Below are positions 1-7,610 of a DNA stretch of 64,000 bases, piece after piece. The notes beneath the pieces are model-generated. The model saw only the letters and a program-made list of their open reading frames with translations. It made no database searches and was not told where the DNA came from. Position 1 is the stretch's first letter. Every line of letters begins with the position of its first letter. Source of the DNA: Pycnococcus provasolii. Its lineage: Eukaryota; Chlorophyta; Pseudoscourfieldiophyceae; Pseudoscourfieldiales; Pycnococcaceae. The position numbers and the translations under genes were made by a program. Location of the stretch: NCBI GenBank assembly GCA_938743325.2, contig OW568861.1, positions 248,001-312,000 of the forward strand. Direction: 5' to 3'.

Positions 1-2714
1 AAGCTCTTGAAAGAGTCACCACCGTCGCTTCGGGGTGAAATCACCTTTGGAGAGAGCGCCTTGGGAGAATTTGCCCGCGGAGATAGTGCGGAGGAGGGCT
101 TCGGCATCCTCGCCAGCTCCACCTCCTCCGCGTCACGCTTCTTGGCTTGCGCCTTTGAAGGCTTAGGTGGCAGGCGTGCAGCGGAAGGTGCCTCCACGTC
201 ATCACCGTCACCACCGTCGTCGTCGTCATCCCAGTCATCCCAATCCTTTGCCGTCTCCAGGGCAAGTGGCTTGCGTTCTTCGTCCGTGCTTCCGCTCTTT
301 GCACTGGTATCACCACCACCGAATTTGGGAATCCCATACGTCTTGTAGTACCAGGTGGCAAGACCAGCAACAATGACGGCTGATACTAGCAGAGTGATCT
401 GATGCGTCATCCCTCGTGCATTGCCTGCATCTTCGCCGGCGTCGTCCACCTGCTCAAGCTCGGCTTTTGGCGAAGGCTCCTCATGCACCGGCGATTCCTC
501 CTCAGGTGGCGACGCATGATTGTGCGAGCGCACATGTGTGTGTTCAACTGCAGTATCCTCGGAAAGCGATTCCTCATCAGTTTCCGTCACGGACTCCTTC
601 TCATGCTCGACATCCATCTCGTCCTCCGATCCTGGCTCCGTAGTCGCCTCAGCCACATCTGCAGAAGTATCGGAATCTAGTGACTCACCCGTCTCCTCAA
701 AGGAATCAACATTCGATTGTTCGACATCCTCCTCCTCAGGGGAAACGCGAGCGCGAGCAGATCCTATGGAAGATTCCTCTGTCGAATCGTCGTCACATTC
801 GCCGCGTCGCCTGCGGGAACGGGTACACGGCCTACCACTTCTTGCCCGTCCTGCTGATGTCGTGCGGTACACTGACGAAGGAGCAGCAGGTGGTGCGATG
901 TCATCAATGTCATCTCCGCAGAGGCCTTGGCGGCGCTGTCGTGGCGAGCAGTACTTTGACGGCGAATCACCACTACTTTGGGAGTAGGTTTCTTCGTCGC
1001 CAGCAAGCTCTTCATCTGCCACCTTTGACTCGGACTTATGCACCTCCTCCTCCTCCTCGTCCAACTCTTTCGACTTCGAAGCGGACGCACTTTCATCCTC
1101 GTCGGAGGATGGCACATCGCCTGTGTGCTCTTCGTCGGCTACCTCTGAATCGGGATGCACCTCCTCCTCCTCCTCCGACTTCGAAGCGGGCGCACTTTCC
1201 TCCTCGGCAGATGTCGCCAAACCATCCTCCTCTGCGTCGTCGACGCCTGCAGAAGAGCGCGAGCGATGCGTCTTCTTTGGTGCGAGCGAGCTATCGCCAG
1301 AACCCGTTTCTTCCTCGGCACTCTCATCATACTTCGACGTAATCACCTCTTCCGGCGCGCTCTCCTCCTCGTCGGAGGATGGCGCATCGCCTGCAAGGTC
1401 TTCGTCGTCCATCTTTGACTTGGGCTCCTCCTCCTCCTCCTCCGACTTCGAAGCGCGCGCACTTTCCTCCTCGGCAGATGTCGCCAAACCATCCTCCTCT
1501 GCGTCGTCGACGCCTGCAGAAGAGCGCGAGCGATGCGTCTTCTTTGGTGCGAGCGAGCTATCGCCAGAACCCGTTTCTTCCTCGGCACTCTCATCATCCG
1601 TCGACGTAATCACCTCTTCCGGCGCGCTCTCCTCCTCGTCGGAGGATGGCGCATCGCCTGCAAGGTCTTCGTCGTCCATCTTTGACTTGGGCTCCTCCTC
1701 CTCCTCCTCCTCCGACTTCGAAGCGCGCGCACTTTCCTCCTCGGCAGATGTCGCCAAACCATCCTCCTCTGCGTCGTCGACGCCTGCAGAAGAGCGCGAG
1801 CGATGCGTCTTCTTTGGAGCGAGCGAGCTATCGCCAGAACCCGTTTCTTCCTCGGCACTCTCATCATCCGTCGACGTAATCACCTCTTCCGCCTCCTTTT
1901 CCGCATCCGCATGTGCCACTTCATCGCCTCCTCGTTTGGAGATTGACGCCTTGTCATCGGCGTGCTCCTTCTCCATTTCAGCGAGCAGCTCTTCAGCCTC
2001 TTCCTCAACCTTCTCCGCATTCTTCTTCTCCTCCTTCGCCTCTTCGAGCATATGCTCCGCCTTCTCCTCCGCATCGTCCGCCTCATGCTCCTCCTCCTTG
2101 GCCTTCTCGAGCACCTCCTCTGCCTCCTCCACCGTTTCCTCCACCTCTTCCTCCGCTTCGTCGACGGAGCTGGTCTGTTTATGACTGTGTCTGTGTCGCA
2201 CGGTTGTTCCCTCAAGCTCCATGCGACGCGGCGGCATAGGTGGCGTCTCGTCGTCAGTCTTTGATTTCGCGTCAGCGGTGGCGGCGGCGGTGGTGGAGGT
2301 GGTTGTCGTCGCGGTGGTGATAGTTTTGGTTGCCTTTGTAGTCGTCGCGGTGGTGGTAGTTTTGGTTGCCTCTGTAATCGTCGTGGCCACACGCTTCCCG
2401 CGGCCATCACCCTTCCCCTCGCCGTTGAGCTTTGCCACCGCGTCATCAGCCTCCACGATGGCTCCCTTGAGTTCCTCCTGCAGTGCCGGGTCCAGCTTTT
2501 TGTTGTTCAGGTTCCGCAGCCTTTCCTTCAGTCGCTCGATGCGCGTGGAGAGGTCCGAGGCGGAGGACGAGGACACCGGGCGACCACCGTGAGCAGACAA
2601 GGCGGATGCGGAGAGGGCCCACAACACGAGCAGGAGGAGCAGTGGCCACGGCCTCAAGGCCGTAAGGCGGGGCCGCCGCGAGGGCACCACCGCCGGGCGC
2701 AGCAGCATCGCCAT
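1..2714 (-). CDS. Acidic, repeat-containing single-pass membrane protein, 3' end beyond window
   Basis: One reading frame stays open from an ATG at 2714 to the left edge, about 904 codons, with no stop, so the gene is partial. Residues 23-41 are strongly hydrophobic after an Arg-rich N terminus, which fits a signal peptide. A Lys- and Arg-containing coiled stretch, a Thr-rich stretch and then a very Glu/Asp-rich region follow. A second hydrophobic segment near residue 772 (ITLLVSAVIVAGLATWYY) is followed by an acidic patch KDWDDWDDDD. The inferred topology is a lumenal or extracellular acidic domain, one membrane span and a cytosolic tail. The codons repeat as a tandem array in the middle. 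I do not recognise the family. The Ser-rich reading on the plus strand is the mirror of the Glu-rich repeats and is probably not a gene. Confidence 0.7.
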   Translation of the reverse strand, partial: MAMLLRPAVVPSRRPRLTALRPWPLLLLLVLWALSASALSAHGGRPVSSSSASDLSTRIERLKERLRNLNNKKLDPALQEELKGAIVEADDAVAKLNGEGKGDGRGKRVATTITEATKTTTTATTTKATKTITTATTTTSTTAAATADAKSKTDDETPPMPPRRMELEGTTVRHRHSHKQTSSVDEAEEEVEETVEEAEEVLEKAKEEEHEADDAEEKAEHMLEEAKEEKKNAEKVEEEAEELLAEMEKEHADDKASISKRGGDEVAHADAEKEAEEVITSTDDESAEEETGSGDSSLAPKKTHRSRSSAGVDDAEEDGLATSAEEESARASKSEEEEEEEPKSKMDDEDLAGDAPSSDEEESAPEEVITSTDDESAEEETGSGDSSLAPKKTHRSRSSAGVDDAEEDGLATSAEEESARASKSEEEEEEPKSKMDDEDLAGDAPSSDEEESAPEEVITSKYDESAEEETGSGDSSLAPKKTHRSRSSAGVDDAEEDGLATSAEEESAPASKSEEEEEVHPDSEVADEEHTGDVPSSDEDESASASKSKELDEEEEEVHKSESKVADEELAGDEETYSQSSGDSPSKYCSPRQRRQGLCGDDIDDIAPPAAPSSVYRTTSAGRARSGRPCTRSRRRRGECDDDSTEESSIGSARARVSPEEEDVEQSNVDSFEETGESLDSDTSADVAEATTEPGSEDEMDVEHEKESVTETDEESLSEDTAVEHTHVRSHNHASPPEEESPVHEEPSPKAELEQVDDAGEDAGNARGMTHQITLLVSAVIVAGLATWYYKTYGIPKFGGGDTSAKSGSTDEERKPLALETAKDWDDWDDDDDGGDGDDVEAPSAARLPPKPSKAQAKKRDAEEVELARMPKPSSALSPRANSPKALSPKVISPRSDGGDSFKS
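1180..1889 (-). repeat. Intragenic tandem repeat, period 267-270 bp
   Basis: Three copies, the last one partial, stand head to tail inside the acidic membrane protein gene. The anchor actttcctcctcggcag recurs at 1194, 1461 and 1731, giving steps of 267 and 270 bases. Both steps are multiples of three, so the frame is kept. The 3-base difference is one extra codon in a Glu run. A weaker, shorter unit precedes the array near 1075-1140. The copies are almost identical, which points to recent expansion. Confidence 0.9.
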
Positions 2715-3019
2715 CACTCGCCTCCGAATGATCACGGACGCGATCGAAGAGGGGGAGTGGTGAGGAGTGGTGGACGGGGACGGATCGGATATTGGTAATA
2801 CACCAACGAGGGATCCCCAAAAGTTGACTGTTTTATTTGAGTGTTGGAGGGTTGGCCAGGGTAACCTCGTCTTCCAGCCTTGCACTCGGGTCAGCTTATT
2901 ACTGTACCGGTACGGTAAAGTTTTACTACTGCACATTCTGTGGTATGTAGGTATGTAAGGTGGGGGGAAGTTGCACAGGTACGGCAAAGGGACGCTCCTT
3001 AAAAATATAGACTAGACTA
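2715..3019. promoter_or_regulatory. Spacer: 5' flank of the acidic protein gene, 3' flank of the next gene
   Basis: This 305-bp spacer has no supported gene. It holds TACTGTAC at 2900-2907 and GTAAAGTTTTAC at 2915-2926, about 200 bases upstream of the ATG at 2714. Both belong to motif families that recur in other 5' flanks of the window. The A/T-rich run at 2999-3020 is the likely 3' end of the gene that finishes at 3020. Confidence 0.4.
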
Positions 3020-5641
3020 TTAATAGTGCGATGTAAGCCACTTGAACAGCACGCTTTCCGGGGCGAGCAGCGCGTACACGCCACTCAAGATTCGCAAGAG
3101 CATTGTCGCGAAGGCAATGCCGTTCAGCAACGGCCAACCGCAGCCCACGAGCAAGGCGAGACTACCGCGAACCACGCCGGAGGGGAGCCAGGAGAGACTC
3201 ACCTGAGAGACGGCGTCGCGTGCCATCAAGCTGGCTGTCGGGTGCACGGGTGTGATCGTGGACGGCAGCGGCGTGACGACAATCAGCAGAAGCAGAGGGT
3301 CGAACGTGTGGATCCACTGGAGAGCGTGCAGGTAGAAGAGCAGACGAATGTGCCCTTGATGCTCGAATGACGAGTACACCGCGCTGCCACGAGACGGAGG
3401 GCGCTGAGGCGCGGGAAGTGCTCCGAGCAGTGAGCTCACCGGGTCGTCGTAGGTATTCTCAGCTCGGTTCGACGGTGCACCTGACTCTGGAACGTCACAG
3501 CAAGTATCCTTCGCCAGTAGCGTCTTACCCATGTACCACGGGGCATACAATGTCATCGTCTCGAGGAGGACGAGCAGCGCGAGGCGTATGGTAGATGAGA
3601 GAAGATACATCGCAGTGGAAACCAAGGGGAACTGCATCACGGCAATGTGCGCAGCCACGGCAAGGGGTATGGCGGCGTAGAAGAATGCCGTCGTCATGGC
3701 GTACGGCTTCTCGTCGATCACCTTGCGAATGACCCAGCGACGCAGCGTCTTAGCAAGCAGCAGCGCTTCAGCAGCGTAGTCGCGCGTCTCTGGGGCAAGC
3801 GATCGCGGCGTCGAACTAGGAGATGTGTCACCTGGACTGCTGCTCTCTGAGCTGCTGCTTCCAGTGCTGTCGCCACCTTTTTGAACACTCCGCGGGGACG
3901 ACATGTCCATATACGATGTCTGGCTTGCGGCGTGATAAGCGGTTGGGGCTAGCAGGTACACGAGGGGAGCCACCACGCCTCGGATTATCGTGCGCTGCAC
4001 TCTCTCGACAAATCTGAGCCACGATGCACGCATCGGGCTCGATTCATCGAGCGTTGGAATCAATCGGACAACCCGCCAGATGCGAGGTGATAGCGTGCGA
4101 AGGGGAGCCTCGGCTAACTGCCTAAATACGTCACTCGGATCGCCTGCAAAGATGAACTGATTGATGGCCGAAACGAATCGATCAAGCGCCGCGCCGTATT
4201 TTGCGTTCAGGGAACGGTACAGTACGTCGCAGGAAGGGCCTGGCAGCGGTGGGGTTTTTTCCTTCGACCTAGAGCTGCCAGATGCCGGCGAGTGCTGATA
4301 TCGTCGAATGGCAACGCGAAGAACACCAACGGACTCCATGCGCGGAGCAGTGGATGGTTGTGATATTGCGCGATCAGCCCGGCTGATGGTTTCCTCGGTG
4401 CCCGAAGCACAAAGCCAGCTCGCAAGTCCACGCCGCGCCGTCGAGGTGGGGGGTGTCGAAGCTGGAGCAACCTGCATGGGGGCACCATCGTCATGAATTG
4501 TGAACACCTCGATCTCGGTCGCCGGTGCATCGTCGGCACCTCCCGCCGTTGCATCAGCAAAGTACGTATTCACGATGCGATTTGCCAGGAGCGGGTTGGC
4601 GTCCCACAGCTCCTCTAATCCATGCGCGTCAGGGGAGCTCAGCGCCAAAAGTGCCGAGCCGCGCCGTGGGATGAATGGTGCAGCCGTGTCAGGGACGTCA
4701 GCGTTCCCTCGCGCCTCGAACTGATCCATCGCCGCAGCGCCTGAACGCGCGTAGACGCGAAGCTGAAGACGTCGCGGTTCGTCATCTGCGGGGAACCGCA
4801 GAATCGTGAACGGCGCCTCCTCCGCCGTTTCCTCTTCTCGCGCAACCTTCCATGTCCCGGCGCCTGCGGACGAGAAATCGCATGTGGAGCACCACCTCGT
4901 ATTCTTATGGGAAAGGTTGTTGAGAAGTTGTAGCGCATCCTCTCCAGCTGCACGGCCAGAGCCGAACGAATACTTTTCGTCGTCGGAAGGTCTGAAGAGA
5001 GGTCGATCAGCAGTGACCATCGCCGCCTTAAGATGCAAAAGCTTGAGCTTCTTCTGCGCGGCGGTGGACGCCCACGAGCCCCTTGGAACAAAGCCAAGCG
5101 GCTTGACGACGACCCACTCGTGCGCGTGCCTTTTGAGATACGCGGAGCCATCCGCCGCATCCGTCTTAGACTTATTCCACAAGAAGCGCCGAACGAGCAG
5201 AACGAATCGCCGATTTTCGATGAACAAAGCAATGCCGAGCGACAGCAGGCACAGTCCCTCACGGCTTACGAATATAGAGCTGATGTTGGACAGTGGAAGG
5301 CGCCCCACATCGGCGGCAAGATCCGGGTATGCGCGTGTGATTGCGCGAGCGAGCGCCATCGCGCCAGCCGCGAGCAGGTGAGCGACGTAGGGTCCGACGG
5401 GAGAGTTTAACACGACGCGAGCTGCAATCCAGCCGAGTCTCGTGATGATTATGTCCCATGTGCAGCACCACCAGTAGTAGTGGCTCCACTGAATCGTTGC
5501 CACGGGCGAGCCGCTGCGTAGACCTTGGCTTGCCGCTCGCGACGCGATTTTGTACAGGCGGTACCGCACCGCTGTGCCAACGATGGCCACCACGAGGGCG
5601 GCGAGCGTGATGACGTAGGCGAGCGAGCTGATAATTGGCAT
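3020..5641 (-). CDS. Multi-pass membrane protein of unknown function
   Basis: This is an 873-residue reading frame beginning MPIISSLAYVITLAALVVAI, so it opens with a membrane span. Further hydrophobic segments lie near residues 70-100, 128-150, 560, 670-740 and 770-870; I count seven or more likely spans. The middle third (about 170-420) is soluble and Ser/Ala-rich, with no motif I recognise. A Ser-rich, low-complexity stretch lies near residue 600. The start codon lies only 15 bases after the stop of the upstream gene (5657-6403) and in the same frame, so the two may share one transcript or may once have been one protein. The family is unknown. Confidence 0.7.
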   Translation of the reverse strand: MPIISSLAYVITLAALVVAIVGTAVRYRLYKIASRAASQGLRSGSPVATIQWSHYYWWCCTWDIIITRLGWIAARVVLNSPVGPYVAHLLAAGAMALARAITRAYPDLAADVGRLPLSNISSIFVSREGLCLLSLGIALFIENRRFVLLVRRFLWNKSKTDAADGSAYLKRHAHEWVVVKPLGFVPRGSWASTAAQKKLKLLHLKAAMVTADRPLFRPSDDEKYSFGSGRAAGEDALQLLNNLSHKNTRWCSTCDFSSAGAGTWKVAREEETAEEAPFTILRFPADDEPRRLQLRVYARSGAAAMDQFEARGNADVPDTAAPFIPRRGSALLALSSPDAHGLEELWDANPLLANRIVNTYFADATAGGADDAPATEIEVFTIHDDGAPMQVAPASTPPTSTARRGLASWLCASGTEETISRADRAISQPSTAPRMESVGVLRVAIRRYQHSPASGSSRSKEKTPPLPGPSCDVLYRSLNAKYGAALDRFVSAINQFIFAGDPSDVFRQLAEAPLRTLSPRIWRVVRLIPTLDESSPMRASWLRFVERVQRTIIRGVVAPLVYLLAPTAYHAASQTSYMDMSSPRSVQKGGDSTGSSSSESSSPGDTSPSSTPRSLAPETRDYAAEALLLAKTLRRWVIRKVIDEKPYAMTTAFFYAAIPLAVAAHIAVMQFPLVSTAMYLLSSTIRLALLVLLETMTLYAPWYMGKTLLAKDTCCDVPESGAPSNRAENTYDDPVSSLLGALPAPQRPPSRGSAVYSSFEHQGHIRLLFYLHALQWIHTFDPLLLLIVVTPLPSTITPVHPTASLMARDAVSQVSLSWLPSGVVRGSLALLVGCGWPLLNGIAFATMLLRILSGVYALLAPESVLFKWLTSHY

Positions 5642-5656
5642 GGTAGGGTGCGTGTG

Positions 5657-6403
5657 TTATCCCGAGAGGGCTCTGACGTAGTAAGCCAGAAGAACCACAG
5701 CTGGCGTGAAGACCGCGAAGGATGCGAGCTGGATCCACTGCGCACTACTCCGCTCCAGTTGCTGCGCCTCGGCGAACACTTTCCCCTCTGCGGCCGTGGA
5801 GCTCGGGAATCTTGCAGCCTCGTCGCCTTTCACGCCGTAAGCTTCCTGTCGCCGCCGGTCGAAACTCCTCGTGTTTGCTTGAGCTTTATCGGGATGGCTG
5901 AGTTCGTATTCGCCGTCGCTCGTGCGCACAAACTTCGGGCGAATGTCTCGCGAAGATGTTTCAGGTTCGTCGTCAACGAGCGACGAGCTTCCACGCTCCA
6001 GTCGCGGGTGAGGCAGTGCCGGCAGAGGTTGAACGTGCTCACAGTCGTCCGGGCAGTGAGCTACCTCGAGCGGCTCTAACGCGCTATACTTGGCTTCGTA
6101 GGGCTGATCGCCCAGCGCTTCGTCGTACGAACTCCGTTCGTTGAGTGCAGGCTTTAGTTCCTTGGTGAACTTGAGAAAGGTTGAGGAAATGAGGTTGTTG
6201 CGTGAGATGCGTCGCGAACTTTCGGTGGAGCTTCTATCGACGGAGTCGTCAATAGTCGTCGGATCGTCGTTTCTCTCTTTGAGCAGCAGCGGCTGTCCTG
6301 CGGCAGGCTTATTGATTCTCAGTCCGTCTCTGCTGGGTATGCGTGCAAGGTACGTCTCCGCCTCGTTAGGAGCGAAGCAGCTGTTGATGCAGCCTGGCGG
6401 CAT
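5657..6403 (-). CDS. Tail-anchored protein of unknown function
   Basis: This is a 248-residue frame with a hydrophilic, charged body and one hydrophobic segment at its C terminus (about residues 223-245), which fits a tail anchor. The N terminus has three Cys within MPPGCINSCF. A single TAA, in a context ending YVRALSG, closes it, and the next gene's ATG follows 15 bases later in the same frame. The pair could be dicistronic. Alternatively this could be the N-terminal part of a longer membrane protein with an in-frame stop. A small intron that would remove the stop and keep the frame was not found. The function is unknown. Confidence 0.6.
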   Translation of the reverse strand: MPPGCINSCFAPNEAETYLARIPSRDGLRINKPAAGQPLLLKERNDDPTTIDDSVDRSSTESSRRISRNNLISSTFLKFTKELKPALNERSSYDEALGDQPYEAKYSALEPLEVAHCPDDCEHVQPLPALPHPRLERGSSSLVDDEPETSSRDIRPKFVRTSDGEYELSHPDKAQANTRSFDRRRQEAYGVKGDEAARFPSSTAAEGKVFAEAQQLERSSAQWIQLASFAVFTPAVVLLAYYVRALSG

Positions 6404-7305
6404 TCACCAAAAGGGGGTTTAATCAAACCACCACCACCAAAACACAGGCAGGTGTCTCACTAATGACTAAAAACGATATGGCGAACGATATTGAAAAACG
6501 ATGAACGATGACGAACGATGAACGATGAAGAACGATGAACGATGAACGATGAAGAACGATATTGAAAAACGATGAACGATGAAGGACGATGACGAACGAT
6601 GAAGAACGATGACGAACGATGAAGAACGATGAACGATGAAGAATGGGAAAAGGCGTGCGCGTGTACAGGAAAGCAAAGCAAAGACCTCTACGAATAATAA
6701 AACGTTTACCAAATAGGATGGTACATACCACCACCACGAGAGGCCACAGGAACGAACGAGCGAGTCAGCGAGACCAAACTGAACAACTGCACTACACGAG
6801 AGGCAGTTGGTAAATAAACTAAACTAAAATAGTCGAATGATCAGCAACAACAACCAGAACACCATCTGTATCTGCCGAGTGCCGTCCATGGTGAAGCTGA
6901 AGCAGGCGGTGAAGCAGGTCTCGAGGAGGATCGTCTTCCTTCATGGCAGGAATAATAATTGTTCCACTGCATGTGCATGAGCCTCGAAACCAACTGCTTC
7001 AGGCTGTCAGGAGATACATATGCGTTTGTTTGTTTGGGCGTTCCCGACGACGTTACAGTACCCCACCAACGGCCATTAGCCCGCCTCATCAGTACTCATT
7101 AGTCTAGCAGCAGCTGGTTCCAGTGGTACGGTATCCTATTCGCAACAAGTTGAAAACGGCGGAGAGAGAGAGAGAGGTGTCATTTGTGTTTGGTAACGTT
7201 ATCTTAGCCTTGAGCTAGCTACGTTTAGCTTGCTTGCACTTGCGAAGAACCAACTTGCTCATCTGTTTGAGCTCTGTCCGCGAGACAACTATAGCACACA
7301 GCAGC
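6404..7305. other. Spacer between divergent genes
   Basis: About 900 bases separate two divergently transcribed genes. The spacer contains a GAACGATGA minisatellite (6472-6641), the promoter-type motif TTACAGTACC at 7053-7062 and a short GA run near 7161-7174. Reading frames inside it are short and without recognisable domains, so I call no gene here. Confidence 0.5.
6472..6641. repeat. Minisatellite built on GAACGATGA
   Basis: The 170-bp stretch consists of interleaved copies of aacgatgaa and aacgatgacg, with two copies of a longer variant aacgatattgaaaaacgatg. It starts 69 bases upstream of the ATG at 6403, so it probably lies in a promoter or 5' leader. Confidence 0.85.
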
Positions 7306-7521
7306 ATGGTCAGGAGAAGATCTTGTGCACAAACTCTAATCGCAGTCGCCTCGTGTTTTCTTCACGTCATCGCCGTCGCCGCGGCTGAGGGAAACGACGA
7401 GACGACCTCGACTTCAGCGGAGGGAGTGAACTCAACAAGCAGAGCTGCTTGGCTCGCGGCTTCGCTGGCATGTGGCGCAATACTTCTACTCGTCGCTGCA
7501 GACCGACCGGCTCTCTGGTGA
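7306..7521 (+). CDS. Small protein with signal peptide and C-terminal membrane segment
   Basis: A 71-residue frame starts at the ATG at 7306. An Arg-rich N terminus is followed by a hydrophobic stretch (about residues 10-26) ending AVAAAE, a plausible signal peptidase site. A short Thr/Ser/Glu-rich segment and a second hydrophobic stretch (about 49-66) come next. This layout resembles short arabinogalactan peptides or GPI-anchored peptides, but Pro is nearly absent, so I name no family. A longer in-frame start at 7234 would mask the signal peptide. Confidence 0.45.
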   Translation: MVRRRSCAQTLIAVASCFLHVIAVAAAEGNDETTSTSAEGVNSTSRAAWLAASLACGAILLLVAADRPALW

Positions 7522-7610
7522 GCAGTCGATGGAAGAGAGCTCAGGTCGATCATTCAGTAATATAATAGGTAATATAGTAATATGATATACACGTTTGTAC
7601 ACATAACGAC

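Noticed and set aside
1123-2184. Ser-rich 353-codon frame on the plus strand
   Set aside because: It mirrors the Glu-rich tandem repeats of the minus-strand gene. That gene has a signal peptide, a membrane span and a continuous frame over 2.7 kb; the Ser frame has no domain.
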